Positions 34,299 to 43,923 of a stretch of 64,000 nt of DNA are shown one piece after another (position 1 is the first letter of the stretch; each line of letters starts with the position of its first letter). Source of the DNA: Seleniibacterium sp963677135 (GTDB lineage: Bacteria > Desulfobacterota > Desulfuromonadia > Desulfuromonadales > Geopsychrobacteraceae); NCBI GenBank assembly GCA_963677135.2, contig CAXXLS010000017.1, positions 124,001 through 188,000 on the forward strand, written 5' to 3'. The notes under the pieces are model-generated. The model saw nothing but the letters and a program-made list of their open reading frames with translations, searched no databases and was not told the origin of the DNA. A program made the translations under genes and the position numbers.

Positions 34299-37142
34299 TC
34301 ATGGCGACGAGTTCTCTCGAGGCGTTGTTGCGGCGTCGACCAGGTAGAGCAGTGATCGGTAGGGGATTTCACTGTGCAGGGCCAGCCCGATTTCGCAGGT
34401 CTTGCTGGTCGAGTAGCCGGCATCGCAGTCACAGACGTGGTCGCGCAGGCCGTCCAGGGCCGAGGCGTTCAGTTCGGGATTACTGAAGCCGCGATCACCG
34501 GCGAAGCCGCAGCAGTAAATGTCGTCCGGAACGACGACCTCTTCGGCGCAGGCTTTTGCCAGCGCGATCATTTTCTGCTCCAGCCCCAGTTTGCGGGCGC
34601 TGCAGGTGATGTGGAGAGCGACCTTTTCCGGTTGGACGGTGAACGTGAGCTTGTCCGCCAGGCATTCGAGGACGAATTCAATGGGTTCATAGAGGGTCAG
34701 GTTTTTTGACAGGGTCTGGCGCATGCGCTGCAGGCAGGGACTGGTATCGCAGAGAACCGGGATGCGGCCGTTCCTGCTCGCTTTCAGCAGGGCCATGTTC
34801 AGTTCATCGCTCTTCCGGTCGGCCTGCTTGTGGAAGCCCTTGCTTTCAAAGGCCTGACCACAGCAGAGGGCGTTGAGGCCTTCGGGATAGATGACCTGGT
34901 AGCCGGCTTTTTTCAGCAGCGCGGCGGTCTTTTCGGGGAGGGGCGAACGCTCTTCCTCGGCCCGGGAAGGGCCGCCCATGCTGCGGCTCGGGCAGGCCGG
35001 GAAATAGACCACCTGGAGCGGTTCTTCGCCGGTCTCGGCAGGGCTGGCAAGCGACGAGCTGGTCGGCATCTCCCGGTTCCAGAGCGGCAGCAGGTCTCCG
35101 CTGAGAGCCCGCGCGGTCCGGGCCGCTTTTTCCATGAACGGGGTGCCGACTGCCTGGTGAACCCGGTCGACGACATCCAAAGTTGTGGCGACTGTCCTGG
35201 CCGCCGCACTGAAATGATCCGCCACCCGGTCGGCAATGGTGTTGGCGAGGTCGCCATGAGCCTCTTTCCTGAGCGCCTTGACCATTTTTCCCGTGTCGAT
35301 GCCCACGGGGCAGCGGGTGCTGCACATGCCGTCGGCGGCGCAGGTGTCCATGCCGGGATACCGATAGGCCCGGGTCAGCTGATTGCGTTCACGCTCCGGG
35401 GCCTCGCTGAGTGCCCGGCGAACCAGTTCGCGCCTGGCGGCAATCCGCTGCCGGGGGGTAAAGGTGAGGTTCCGGGACGGGCAGACCGGTTCACAGAAGC
35501 CGCATTCTATGCATTTGTCGACAATCTCGTGGGTTGCCGGAAGGGGTTTGAGGTTTCTGATGTGAGCTTCGGCGTCGTCGTTGATGAGCACTCCGGGGTT
35601 GAGCAGGCCCTTGGGGTCGAACAGTGCCTTGATCCCTTTCATCAGGCGGTAGGCGGCGCTCCCCCATTCCTTTTCGACGAAAGGAGCCATATTGCGGCCG
35701 GTCCCGTGCTCTGCCTTGAGAGATCCCTGGTATTTGTCAACGACCAGGCTCACGACATCCTCCATGAAATCCCGATAGCGGGCGACTTTGGACTGGCGGG
35801 AAAAGTCCTGGGTAAAACAGAAGTGCAGGTTTCCTTCCAGGGCGTGCCCGAAAATGATCGCTTCCGTGTAGTGGTACTTGCGAAACAGCCGCTGAAGATC
35901 TCCGGCGGCCGCCGCGAGGTGTTCTCCCTGGAAGGCGACGTCCTCGATGATGACGGTGGTGCCGGTTTCCCGTACCGCGCCAACCGCGGGAAAAAGCCCT
36001 TTGCGGATTTTCCAGTAGCTCTGGTATTCGCTGGGGACAGCGGTAAAGGTGACCGGTTTTAACGTCTGGAGGTGTGAAAGAGCCTTGCTGATGGCGGTCT
36101 CCTGGCTTTTCAGTCTGGCTGCCGAGGTTGCCCGGGTTTCGACCAGCAGGGCGGTGGCGTTGTCGGGCAGCGCGGCAAGGTCGTCGGGCATGCCCGGCTC
36201 GTTCTCCACGGACGCCAGGGCCGCGCGATCCATCAACTCTGCCGCCGCGACTTCGAGGCCGTCATTCTTCAGCAGGGGGATGGCACTGCAGGCGGTCGCG
36301 ACATCGGGGAACAGCATCAGGGCGCTGGCTTTGTGAGCGTGCTCGGTGACGGTTCGGTAAATGACCTCGGAAATAAAGGCCAATGTTCCTTCCGAGCCGA
36401 CCATCAGGTGCTGCAGAATATCGAAAGGGTCTTTGAAGTCGACCAGGGCATTCAGACTGTAGCCAGTGGTGTTCTTGATCTTGTATTTGTAGCCGATGCG
36501 TGCGGCCAGGTCGGCATCGGCCAGGACCTGGGAACGCAGTTCTTTCAAACCTTCAAGAATATGGGGATGGCTGCGCCGGAAAGCGGCTCTGCTCTTGTCG
36601 TCGGCGGTGTCGAGAACGGTCCCGTCCGCCAGCAGAATGCGCAGGCTGTCAAGCGTCTGGTAACTGTTCTGAGCAACCCCGCAGCACATGCCGCTGGCAT
36701 TGTTGGCCAGGATGCCGCCGATCTTCGCGGCATCGATGGAGGCCGGATCCGGGCCGATTTTCTTGCCGAATTCTGCCAGGTAGCGATTGGCGTCGGCGCC
36801 GATAATGCCGGGTTGCAGCTGAATTTTGCGGGCCTTGTCGAAAATCCGGTAGTTCTGCCATTTTTTGCCCAGACAGACAAGGATACTGTCGGTCAGCGCC
36901 TGTCCGGACAGGCTGGTTCCCGCCGCCCGGAACGTGACCGGAAGGTTGCGCCGGGAAGCTTCCTGCAACACCAGTCTGACCTCGTCTTCTCGGTCGACGA
37001 TCACAACGATTTTCGGGACCAGCTGGTAGAAACTGGCATCGGCACCGTAGGCCACCGTCCGCAGGGGATCTGTTACCAGGCTTTTTGCCGGGAATTGCTT
37101 GGCGAGGGTGTTGTAAAAGTCTTGGTACTGCGGCGGTAGCAC
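34299..37142 (-). CDS. FAD- and Fe-S-dependent D-2-hydroxyacid (D-lactate type) dehydrogenase
   Basis: 947 residues in a three-part fusion. A FAD-binding type-4 domain (~15-235) has PVTFRAAGTSLSGQALTDS and IGGILANNASGM; then a FAD-oxidase C-terminal domain (~240-500). A ferredoxin-like segment carries two CxxCxxC-type clusters (CIECGFCEPVCP and CAADGMCSTRCP). Two CCG-type heterodisulfide-reductase-like domains (ALCCGQAF and IYCCGFAGDRG) end the protein. This is the layout of Dld-II-type quinone-linked D-lactate dehydrogenases. The GTG at 37142 is chosen because AAGGAG/GGAGA precede it and it follows the leuD stop by 31 bp; longer frames overlap leuD. Substrate could be D-lactate or another D-2-hydroxyacid. 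Co-directional with leuCD. Confidence 0.82.
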   Translation of the reverse strand: MLPPQYQDFYNTLAKQFPAKSLVTDPLRTVAYGADASFYQLVPKIVVIVDREDEVRLVLQEASRRNLPVTFRAAGTSLSGQALTDSILVCLGKKWQNYRIFDKARKIQLQPGIIGADANRYLAEFGKKIGPDPASIDAAKIGGILANNASGMCCGVAQNSYQTLDSLRILLADGTVLDTADDKSRAAFRRSHPHILEGLKELRSQVLADADLAARIGYKYKIKNTTGYSLNALVDFKDPFDILQHLMVGSEGTLAFISEVIYRTVTEHAHKASALMLFPDVATACSAIPLLKNDGLEVAAAELMDRAALASVENEPGMPDDLAALPDNATALLVETRATSAARLKSQETAISKALSHLQTLKPVTFTAVPSEYQSYWKIRKGLFPAVGAVRETGTTVIIEDVAFQGEHLAAAAGDLQRLFRKYHYTEAIIFGHALEGNLHFCFTQDFSRQSKVARYRDFMEDVVSLVVDKYQGSLKAEHGTGRNMAPFVEKEWGSAAYRLMKGIKALFDPKGLLNPGVLINDDAEAHIRNLKPLPATHEIVDKCIECGFCEPVCPSRNLTFTPRQRIAARRELVRRALSEAPERERNQLTRAYRYPGMDTCAADGMCSTRCPVGIDTGKMVKALRKEAHGDLANTIADRVADHFSAAARTVATTLDVVDRVHQAVGTPFMEKAARTARALSGDLLPLWNREMPTSSSLASPAETGEEPLQVVYFPACPSRSMGGPSRAEEERSPLPEKTAALLKKAGYQVIYPEGLNALCCGQAFESKGFHKQADRKSDELNMALLKASRNGRIPVLCDTSPCLQRMRQTLSKNLTLYEPIEFVLECLADKLTFTVQPEKVALHITCSARKLGLEQKMIALAKACAEEVVVPDDIYCCGFAGDRGFSNPELNASALDGLRDHVCDCDAGYSTSKTCEIGLALHSEIPYRSLLYLVDAATTPRENSSP

Positions 37143-37173
37143 GTTCTCCGGTCTCCTTGTCGCTATGGGGTCG

Positions 37174-37815
37174 TCAATCTCTGAACAGCCAGGGCTGAGT
37201 CTGACGGTGCCGGTTTTCAAAGCTCCTGATCTGGTCGATTTTTTCAAGGGTCAGGCCGATATCGTCGAGACCGTTGAGCAGGCAGTGCTTGCGGAAGGGA
37301 TCGACATCGAACGCATAGATTGCCCCTGACGGGGTCGTGATGGTCTGCCGGGCCAGATCGATGGTCAGCTGATATCCGTCTGTTGCGGTGACCGCCTGGA
37401 ACAGCTGATCGACCTGGTCGGACGGCAGGACGATGGGCAGAACCCCGTTTTTGAAGCAGTTGTTGAAAAAGATGTCGGCGAAACTGGGGGCGATGATGAC
37501 CCTGAAGCCGAAGTCCATAAGGGCCCAGGGAGCATGTTCCCGGGAGGACCCGCAGCCGAAATTGTCCCGCGCCAGAAGGATGTTGCTGTCCTGATAGCGG
37601 GGCTGATTGAGAACGAAATCGGGGTTGCGGGGCCGATGGGTGCAGTCCATATCCGGTTCGCCGTGATCGAGATAGCGCCATTCGTCAAACAGATAGGGGC
37701 CGAAGCCGGTCCGCTTGATCGATTTAAGGAACTGTTTGGGAATGATCGCGTCGGTATCGACGTTGGCCCGGTCAAGAGGGGCGACGAGCCCGGTAAATGT
37801 CGTGAATTTATTCAT
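37174..37815 (-). CDS. leuD: 3-isopropylmalate dehydratase small subunit
   Basis: 213-residue swivel-domain subunit of isopropylmalate isomerase, which converts 2- to 3-isopropylmalate in leucine synthesis. The family motifs NFGCGSSREHAPWAL and FADIFFNNCFKNGVLPI are present, and the start (ANVDTDAIIPKQFL) is typical of the bacterial long type. The stop of leuC overlaps its ATG by one base (TAATG), indicating coupled translation. In bacteria of this group the same enzyme may serve the citramalate route to isoleucine. Confidence 0.95.
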   Translation of the reverse strand: MNKFTTFTGLVAPLDRANVDTDAIIPKQFLKSIKRTGFGPYLFDEWRYLDHGEPDMDCTHRPRNPDFVLNQPRYQDSNILLARDNFGCGSSREHAPWALMDFGFRVIIAPSFADIFFNNCFKNGVLPIVLPSDQVDQLFQAVTATDGYQLTIDLARQTITTPSGAIYAFDVDPFRKHCLLNGLDDIGLTLEKIDQIRSFENRHRQTQPWLFRD

Positions 37816-39224
37816 TATTGCACCTCCAGCTTGCGGACATCGATAAAGTGACCGGTAACGGCCGCTGCCGCGGCCATGGCCGGACTGACCAGGTGGGTTC
37901 GCCCGCCCTGGCCCTGGCGACCTTCGAAGTTGCGGTTGGAGGTCGAGGCACAGCGTTCGCCGGGAGCCAGGCGGTCATTGTTCATGGCCAGGCACATGGA
38001 GCAGCCCGGTTCGCGCCACTCGAACCCGGCTTCAGTGAAGATTTTGTCCAGTCCTTCCTCTTCGGCCATCTGGCGAACCAGGCCCGAGCCAGGTACGATC
38101 AGGGCCTGCTTGATACTGTCGGCAACTTTGCGCCCCTTGACGACACTGGCGACGGCGCGCAGGTCCTCGATCCTGCCGTTGGTGCATGACCCGATGAAAA
38201 TCTTGTCCGGACGAATCTCGGTGATCGGGGTGCCGGCTTCCAGCCCCATGTACTTGAGAGCGGCGGCCATCCCGGACCGCTTGGTTTCATCCGCCTCCGC
38301 AGCGGGATCCGGGACCTTGTCATCGATGGTGACGACCATTTCGGGCGATGTTCCCCAGGTGACCTGGGGGAGGAGGTCGCGGGCATCGATGCGAACCACT
38401 TTGTCGAATTCGGCGCCCGGGTCGCTGCGCAGGGTCTGCCAGTGGGCCACCGCCCGGTCCCAGAGGTCACCGGCGGGCGCGAAGGGCCGCCCCTTGAGGT
38501 AATCGATGGTCGTCTGGTCGACCCCGATGATACCGGCTCGCGCCCCGGCTTCGATCGCCATGTTGCAGACCGTCATTCGGCCTTCCATGGACAGGCTGCG
38601 AATGGTGCTGCCGCCGAATTCTATGGTGTAGCCGGTTCCTCCGGCCGTACCGATCCGGCCGATGATGGCCAGTACGATATCCTTGGCCGTCAGCCCGGCC
38701 GGCAGGTCGCCTTCGACTTCGATGAGCATGCTCTTGGACTTTTTCTGAATCAGACACTGGGTGGCCAGCACATGTTCGACTTCGGAGGTTCCGATGCCGA
38801 AGGCGAGGGCCCCGAAGGCTCCGTGGGTGGCCGTATGGGAATCACCGCAGACAATGGTCATCCCCGGCAGAGTCGCGCCCTGTTCGGGGCCGATGACGTG
38901 AACGATCCCCTGGCGGATATCGTCCATTTTGAACAAAGTAATGCCGAACTCTTGGCAGTTTTTCTCGAGGGTTTCCACCTGCAGCCGGGACACCGGGTCG
39001 CTGATCCCCGCGGCGCGGTTGTCGGTCGGTACGTTGTGATCGGGGACCGCGAGGTTGGCATCGACCCGCCAGGGCTTGCGGCCGGCCAGGCGCAATCCTT
39101 CGAAGGCCTGGGGGGAGGTGACTTCGTGCAGCAGCTGACGATCGATATAGAGCAGACAGGTCCCGTTGTCATCCTCGTTGACGACATGGTGACTCCACAG
39201 TTTGTCGTAAAGTGTCTGTTTCAT
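37815..39224 (-). CDS. leuC: 3-isopropylmalate dehydratase large subunit
   Basis: 469-residue aconitase-family Fe-S subunit that partners LeuD. It starts with MKQTLYDKLWSHHVV and shows VCGDSHTATHGAFGALAFGIG, the Fe-S Cys in FIGSCTNGR and the CSMC pair (EPGCSMCLAMN), the three [4Fe-4S] ligands. ATG 39224 has ACAGGAG 7 bases upstream; an in-frame extension to 39329 lacks one. First gene of leuC-leuD, with the hydroxyacid dehydrogenase downstream. No leuA or leuB is in this window. Confidence 0.96.
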   Translation of the reverse strand: MKQTLYDKLWSHHVVNEDDNGTCLLYIDRQLLHEVTSPQAFEGLRLAGRKPWRVDANLAVPDHNVPTDNRAAGISDPVSRLQVETLEKNCQEFGITLFKMDDIRQGIVHVIGPEQGATLPGMTIVCGDSHTATHGAFGALAFGIGTSEVEHVLATQCLIQKKSKSMLIEVEGDLPAGLTAKDIVLAIIGRIGTAGGTGYTIEFGGSTIRSLSMEGRMTVCNMAIEAGARAGIIGVDQTTIDYLKGRPFAPAGDLWDRAVAHWQTLRSDPGAEFDKVVRIDARDLLPQVTWGTSPEMVVTIDDKVPDPAAEADETKRSGMAAALKYMGLEAGTPITEIRPDKIFIGSCTNGRIEDLRAVASVVKGRKVADSIKQALIVPGSGLVRQMAEEEGLDKIFTEAGFEWREPGCSMCLAMNNDRLAPGERCASTSNRNFEGRQGQGGRTHLVSPAMAAAAAVTGHFIDVRKLEVQ

Positions 39225-39506
39225 TGAGCACTCCTGTAGGTTTTTTGAAATGCGCCGGAATCCGCGGGCACCCCGCAACCTTTTAATTTTTAAATAGCCT
39301 GACGGCCCTCTCATGCGGATTGCCCGCACAGGATTCAGGTATGGGATAGTCTAATGGATCTCGGCGTTTATGAATAGTCATCGAGCCAAATTTATTTTCC
39401 GGCAGCCAGATGGAATCATCATTTCTTGCCTTCTTTGGACTCTTTTGATAAAAAGGACCGTTCAACCATAGAGTTTTGTATTTAATATCAAGGAGATTAT
39501 TCAATT
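39225..39506. other. Divergent leuC-fabI control region
   Basis: About 280 bp with no supported gene. A small hairpin GCGGG/CCCGC (39264-39268 with 39272-39276) lies in the leuC leader. No leucine-rich leader peptide or T-box was recognised. Promoters for both genes must lie here. Confidence 0.4.
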
Positions 39507-40271
39507 ATGGGACTGATGACCGGAAAAAAGGGCATTATTTTTGGAGTTGCCAACGATAAAAGTATTGCCTGGGGGATCGCTCAGCAATTGCGCGCAGCCG
39601 GGGCGGAGCTCGCATTTACCTATCTGAATGAAGCACTTGAAAAACGGGTACGGCCATTAGCGGAAAGTCTCGATTCCAAAATCATCCTGCCTTGCGATGT
39701 GCAGAATGAAGAGGAGATGGTCGCCGTTTTTTCTGAATTGGAAAAACAATGGGGCAAGGTTGACTTTGTCGTTCACGCCGTCGCTTTTGCCAACCGCGAA
39801 GATCTCAAGCAGCCTTTCAGCCAGACCAGCCGTGAAGGGTTCCAACTGGCACTTGACATCAGCGCCTACTCGCTGGTGTCCATGACCCGATGCGCCCTGC
39901 CGGTTCTCAACGAAGGCGCGGCCATTGTCACCATGACCTATCTTGGCTCGGTGCGGGCTGTTCCGCAGTACAATGTTATGGGGGTTGCCAAAGCCGCTCT
40001 TGAGTCTTCGGTGCGCTATCTTGCCGCCGAGCTCGGTGAAAAAGGCATTCGCGTCAATGCTGTGTCCGCAGGTCCCATCAAAACGCTGGCTGCTTCCGGA
40101 ATTGCCAGCTTCAAAGAGAAATTGCGCGTCGCCGAGGAGCGTGCGCCCCTCAAGCGGCTGGTCCACCAGGATGAAGTTGGTAAGGCCACCCTCTACCTGG
40201 TTTCCGACCTGGCCAGCGGAGTGACTGGCGAAGTCCATTATGTTGATTGCGGATTCAGCGTTGCTGGCTGA
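39507..40271 (+). CDS. fabI: Enoyl-[acyl-carrier-protein] reductase (NADH)
   Basis: 254-residue short-chain reductase that carries out the last reduction of each fatty acid elongation cycle. The FabI-type nucleotide site (IIFGVANDKSIAWGIAQQL), the catalytic Tyr-x6-Lys (QYNVMGVAKAALE) and the AGPIKTLAASGI segment are diagnostic of FabI rather than FabL/FabV. Length normal. AAGGAG lies about 10 bases before ATG. This enzyme class is the target of triclosan. Followed by a hairpin and hflX. Confidence 0.96.
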   Translation: MGLMTGKKGIIFGVANDKSIAWGIAQQLRAAGAELAFTYLNEALEKRVRPLAESLDSKIILPCDVQNEEEMVAVFSELEKQWGKVDFVVHAVAFANREDLKQPFSQTSREGFQLALDISAYSLVSMTRCALPVLNEGAAIVTMTYLGSVRAVPQYNVMGVAKAALESSVRYLAAELGEKGIRVNAVSAGPIKTLAASGIASFKEKLRVAEERAPLKRLVHQDEVGKATLYLVSDLASGVTGEVHYVDCGFSVAG

Positions 40272-40362
40272 TATGGACTGCTTTTTCTCCGTTTGCCTCC
40301 TGGCAGAAGGTGCCTTCGCATCGGCGCAGGGGGGAGTAAAAGTCTCATAGAAGAAAGACTTG

Positions 40363-40384
40363 AAGGGCCCCGTAAGGGGCCTTT
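40363..40384 (+). promoter_or_regulatory. Hairpin that overlaps the hflX ribosome site
   Basis: Stem AAGGGCCCC/GGGGCCTTT (one G-T wobble) with loop GTAA. Its descending arm contains the only Shine-Dalgarno-like run (AAGGGG) before hflX ATG 40391. It may act as a fabI terminator (short T run), as a translation switch for hflX, or both. Confidence 0.5.
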
Positions 40385-40390
40385 CGCATT

Positions 40391-42064
40391 ATGGGAACAG
40401 GAATGATAGAAGGCAAAATCACAGGACTCAAGGCCAGCCAGATTCAGGCTCTGGAAAGGATCTATCGGCGCAAGATGGCGGCCAGCGAGCTGATTACCAG
40501 TGAACTGGCCCGCTATATCACGGAGCTGTCGCTCGAAATTCAGCGCCAGATCGGTCTGATCATCGATCGCGCCGGAACCATTCAGTATGTCATCGTCGGT
40601 GATGATCGCGAGATCGTCATTCCCGACCTGTCCGGCTACAGCCTGGGACGCAGTGGATTGCGCGGTCTGCGCTGTATCCATACCCATCTCAAGCAGGAAT
40701 CTTTGAGTCAGGATGATCTGACCGACCTGGAACTGCTCCGTCTCGACGCCATGGCGGCCATCGGTGTCCGCGAGGATGGACTGCCCGGACGTCTTGTTTA
40801 CGCTCATCTGATGCCGACCCGGAAAAAGGCCCAGATCGACACTGTCGACCTGAAGGATTTCTATAGTCTTGACCTTGATTTCTCGGCTTTTATCAGGGCC
40901 CTCGACCAGGAAATGGAAGACGTGGCCGAGGAAACCGTCGAACTCGACGACGGCCGTGAACGGGCCCTGCTTATTTCTGTCGGCCAGGAAAGCCGCAAAC
41001 GGGTCGAGGATTCTCTCGACGAGCTCGAAGAACTCGCCAGGACAGCCGATCTCGCGGTTATCGACAAGATGATTCAGCGGCCCCGGAAATTCCATCCGCG
41101 TTTTCTGGTGGGCGAAGGGAAGCTGAAGGAAATTATCATCAACGCTCTGCAGATGCGGGCGACCCTGCTGGTGTTCGATCAGGATCTCACCCCGACCCAG
41201 GTGCGCTCCATTTCGGAAATGACCGAAATGAAGGTTATCGACCGAACCCAGCTGATTCTTGATATTTTTGCCCGCCGCGCCCAGTCGCGGGACGGCAAGG
41301 TTCAGGTTGAACTGGCGCAGCTGAAATACATATTGCCGCGACTTTCGGGTAAAGGTTCCGCCATGTCGCGTCTCATGGGTGGCATCGGGGGGCGTGGCCC
41401 GGGGGAGACCAAGCTCGAAATCGACCGGCGCAGAACTCGTGATAAAATTCGGCGCCTTGAAAAACAGCTGGACAACCTCGGCCGCGGGCGCATGCAGCGG
41501 CGCCAGAAGCGGATTCGGGCCGGGGTGCCGATCGTGTCCATCGTCGGTTATACCAACGCCGGCAAGTCGACGCTCCTGAATGCCCTGACCCAGAGCGAAG
41601 TGTTCACGGAAAACCTGCTGTTTGCCACCTTGGATACCGCCACCCGGCGGCTGCGGTTCCCGATGGAGCGAGAAGTGATCATCACCGATACCGTCGGCTT
41701 TATCCGGGATCTCCCCCCCAGCCTGATCGGTGCTTTCAAGGCCACCCTTGAAGAGCTTGAAGATGCCGACCTGCTGCTGCATCTGGTCGATCTTTCCAAC
41801 CCCCGGTTCGATGAGCAGATCGCCGCCGTCGACAGGATTCTCGACGAGCTGGAGCTCGGCAAGCAGCAACGGTTAGTAGTTTTCAACAAGATAGACAAGG
41901 TTCCGCCGGAGGATATCCCCCATCTGTGCCGGCGTTACCAGGCCATCGCCGTGTCGGCCTTCGACCGGAAAACCTTTGCTCCTCTTATGCTGGAAATGCA
42001 GCGCCGCTTCTGGCCCGACGAAGATGACTTCTCGGAAGATCCCGGTGAACTTGACATGAATTGA
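40391..42064 (+). CDS. hflX: GTPase HflX with N-terminal extension
   Basis: 557 residues, longer than the ~430 of E. coli HflX because of a ~170-residue N-terminal addition common in this phylum. HflX binds the 50S/70S ribosome and splits stalled ribosomes under stress. The HflX nucleotide-binding N-domain (FDQDLTPTQVRSISE, GGIGGRGPGETKLEIDRR) is followed by a coiled coil and the G-domain: G1 GYTNAGKSTLLNAL, G3 DTVGFIRDLPPSL, G4 NKID. The start at ATG 40391 uses AAGGGG in the hairpin arm at 40376 as ribosome site. Confidence 0.93.
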   Translation: MGTGMIEGKITGLKASQIQALERIYRRKMAASELITSELARYITELSLEIQRQIGLIIDRAGTIQYVIVGDDREIVIPDLSGYSLGRSGLRGLRCIHTHLKQESLSQDDLTDLELLRLDAMAAIGVREDGLPGRLVYAHLMPTRKKAQIDTVDLKDFYSLDLDFSAFIRALDQEMEDVAEETVELDDGRERALLISVGQESRKRVEDSLDELEELARTADLAVIDKMIQRPRKFHPRFLVGEGKLKEIIINALQMRATLLVFDQDLTPTQVRSISEMTEMKVIDRTQLILDIFARRAQSRDGKVQVELAQLKYILPRLSGKGSAMSRLMGGIGGRGPGETKLEIDRRRTRDKIRRLEKQLDNLGRGRMQRRQKRIRAGVPIVSIVGYTNAGKSTLLNALTQSEVFTENLLFATLDTATRRLRFPMEREVIITDTVGFIRDLPPSLIGAFKATLEELEDADLLLHLVDLSNPRFDEQIAAVDRILDELELGKQQRLVVFNKIDKVPPEDIPHLCRRYQAIAVSAFDRKTFAPLMLEMQRRFWPDEDDFSEDPGELDMN

Positions 42065-42136
42065 GCTTTCGGGTAAGTTGCATTGATTAAATAAAGTGAG
42101 AAAATGTTAATAAAGGAAACGGCCCGGAGGTCGTAA

Positions 42137-43789
42137 ATGAAAAACATTTGCCTGATTCTTATACTTCTCTTGCTCGTTGGTTGCCAGGTCATGACCCTCC
42201 CGCCGGCCGAGCAGGCCGGCCAGCAGGCCGGCCAGCAGGATCTGCCGGCGCTGGATTCCTCTGCTCCGGCAGCGGATGTCCGGAACAACGGAATCTCGGA
42301 GGCGCCCGGTCATGATGAACTGCCGCAGAATGAGGAACCGGAAGCCGCCCATTTTGTCCTGCCTGAAATTCCCCGGCTGCCGGAACCTGTCGGTGAATAT
42401 CTCGAAGCCGTCAGCCCCTTGCCGTATCATGGAGATTTTCCCCTCAGTCAGCATGATCGGATTGACAGGCTGATCAAGCGCTATACCGGATCGCAGCGCC
42501 GGACGTTTGCCCGCTGGCTCGAGAGAGCCGGTCGTTATATCCCGAAAATCCAGATGGTCTTCGCCAGCGAGGGGATCCCTCTCGACCTCTCCTACCTGGC
42601 CATGATCGAATCCGGGTTCAATGTCCGTGCCTACAGTTGGGCCAATGCGGCCGGTCCCTGGCAGTTCATTGAGCAGACGGGACGCCTCTACGGATTGAAA
42701 AACGACTGGTGGCAGGACGGTCGCCTGGACCTGGAAAAATCGACCCATGCCGCAGCGCGGCACCTGAAATACCTCCATGATCGTTTTGATGGCGACTGGT
42801 ACCTGGCGGTGGCGGCTTACAACGCCGGGGGCGGGAAGGTGCGGCGGGCCATCAAGGCAAGCAACAGCCGCGATTTCTGGGACCTGGTCGATGGCCGGGT
42901 GCTGCGGGAAGAAACCAAGAATTATCTGCCCAAGCTGCTGGCCACTCTGGAGATCGTCAAAAACCTTGAAGAGTACGGGTTTACCGACCTCGATTTCCAT
43001 GAGCCGTTAAATTATGAGACGGTGACCCTCGAGTCGAGTACCGACCTGGAGGTGATCGCCGGGTTTGCCGGTATCAGCTATGAAGAGCTCAAGGAGCTCA
43101 ACCCTGAGCTGAAGCGCTGGTGCACGCCCCCCGGTGTCAAGAATTATCCGCTGCATGTGCCTTTCGGAACAGCTGCGCAGATCATGGAATTGTATGCCCA
43201 GCTTCCCAAGGAGGAGCGGGCCCGTTATCACCGCTACCAGGTGAAGTCCGGGGATACGCTGCTGGCCATAGCCAAGAAATTCCGCATCCAGGTCGATGAC
43301 ATTGTCAACCTGAACAACATCAGAAATCCCCGCTCCCTGCAGATCGGAACGAATCTCATTCTGCCTCTCAAGGAGGGCTACACCTCCCTCCCCGTCAATG
43401 CCCTGGCCGATTCCTATGTTCGCAGCCGGCGCAGGACCTATACCGTGCGTTCAGGGGACAGTCTGTGGTCGATCGCTCGGCGCTTTTCGGTGACCGAAAA
43501 GGAGCTTCGGGTCTGGAATCGCCTGGGGTGGAGCAATATGCTTCGACCTGGCCAGGTCCTGGCGGTTTCCAAGCCCGGCAAAGCCCGGGTCGCAAAAGCA
43601 CCGGGCAAACAGGTTCCTCGTCGCAAGCTCGTTTACAAGGTTGTTCCCGGCGACACGCTGTGGGGAATAAGCCGCCAGTTTGACGTGGGGACCGAGCAGA
43701 TCATGCGCTGGAACGACCTGTCTGAAAAGCATGTGCTGAGACCCGGTCAGACCCTGACCCTGATGGTCGCTTCAAGTCAGCAGGGCTGA
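42137..43789 (+). CDS. mltD: MltD-type lytic transglycosylase lipoprotein with three LysM repeats
   Basis: 550 residues. A lipoprotein signal with lipobox LLVGC (Cys ~16) predicts outer-membrane anchoring. The SLT domain (~125-270) has the catalytic Glu in MIESGFNVRAYSWANAAGPWQF and the AAYNAGGGKVRRA motif. Three LysM repeats follow (~365-410, ~430-475, ~500-545), each with a (S/P)GD(T/S)L start, for binding peptidoglycan. It cleaves murein glycan strands. A short repeated 12-bp unit near 42210-42239 gives the linker AGQQAGQQ. CGGAGG lies just before the ATG. Follows hflX on the same strand. Confidence 0.92.
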   Translation: MKNICLILILLLLVGCQVMTLPPAEQAGQQAGQQDLPALDSSAPAADVRNNGISEAPGHDELPQNEEPEAAHFVLPEIPRLPEPVGEYLEAVSPLPYHGDFPLSQHDRIDRLIKRYTGSQRRTFARWLERAGRYIPKIQMVFASEGIPLDLSYLAMIESGFNVRAYSWANAAGPWQFIEQTGRLYGLKNDWWQDGRLDLEKSTHAAARHLKYLHDRFDGDWYLAVAAYNAGGGKVRRAIKASNSRDFWDLVDGRVLREETKNYLPKLLATLEIVKNLEEYGFTDLDFHEPLNYETVTLESSTDLEVIAGFAGISYEELKELNPELKRWCTPPGVKNYPLHVPFGTAAQIMELYAQLPKEERARYHRYQVKSGDTLLAIAKKFRIQVDDIVNLNNIRNPRSLQIGTNLILPLKEGYTSLPVNALADSYVRSRRRTYTVRSGDSLWSIARRFSVTEKELRVWNRLGWSNMLRPGQVLAVSKPGKARVAKAPGKQVPRRKLVYKVVPGDTLWGISRQFDVGTEQIMRWNDLSEKHVLRPGQTLTLMVASSQQG

Positions 43790-43923
43790 GTTTCCCCGGG
43801 ATCTCCTGAGCGACTCTTCGATTCTTTTGACATTTTTTCTGCAGATTGTTAAAGTTCACCGCCGAGTTGAAACTGCGTGCTCAGGTCGATGATGACAATC
43901 TGCATTTAAAAGGATCGATTGCA

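Noticed and set aside
34830..36062. 410-codon open frame on the plus strand
   Set aside because: Antisense of the FAD/Fe-S dehydrogenase gene.
39283..39504. 73-codon minus-strand frame in the leuC-fabI gap
   Set aside because: No ribosome site, no recognisable pattern and low-quality composition; treated as control region.
40238..41869. 543-codon open frame on the minus strand
   Set aside because: Antisense of hflX.
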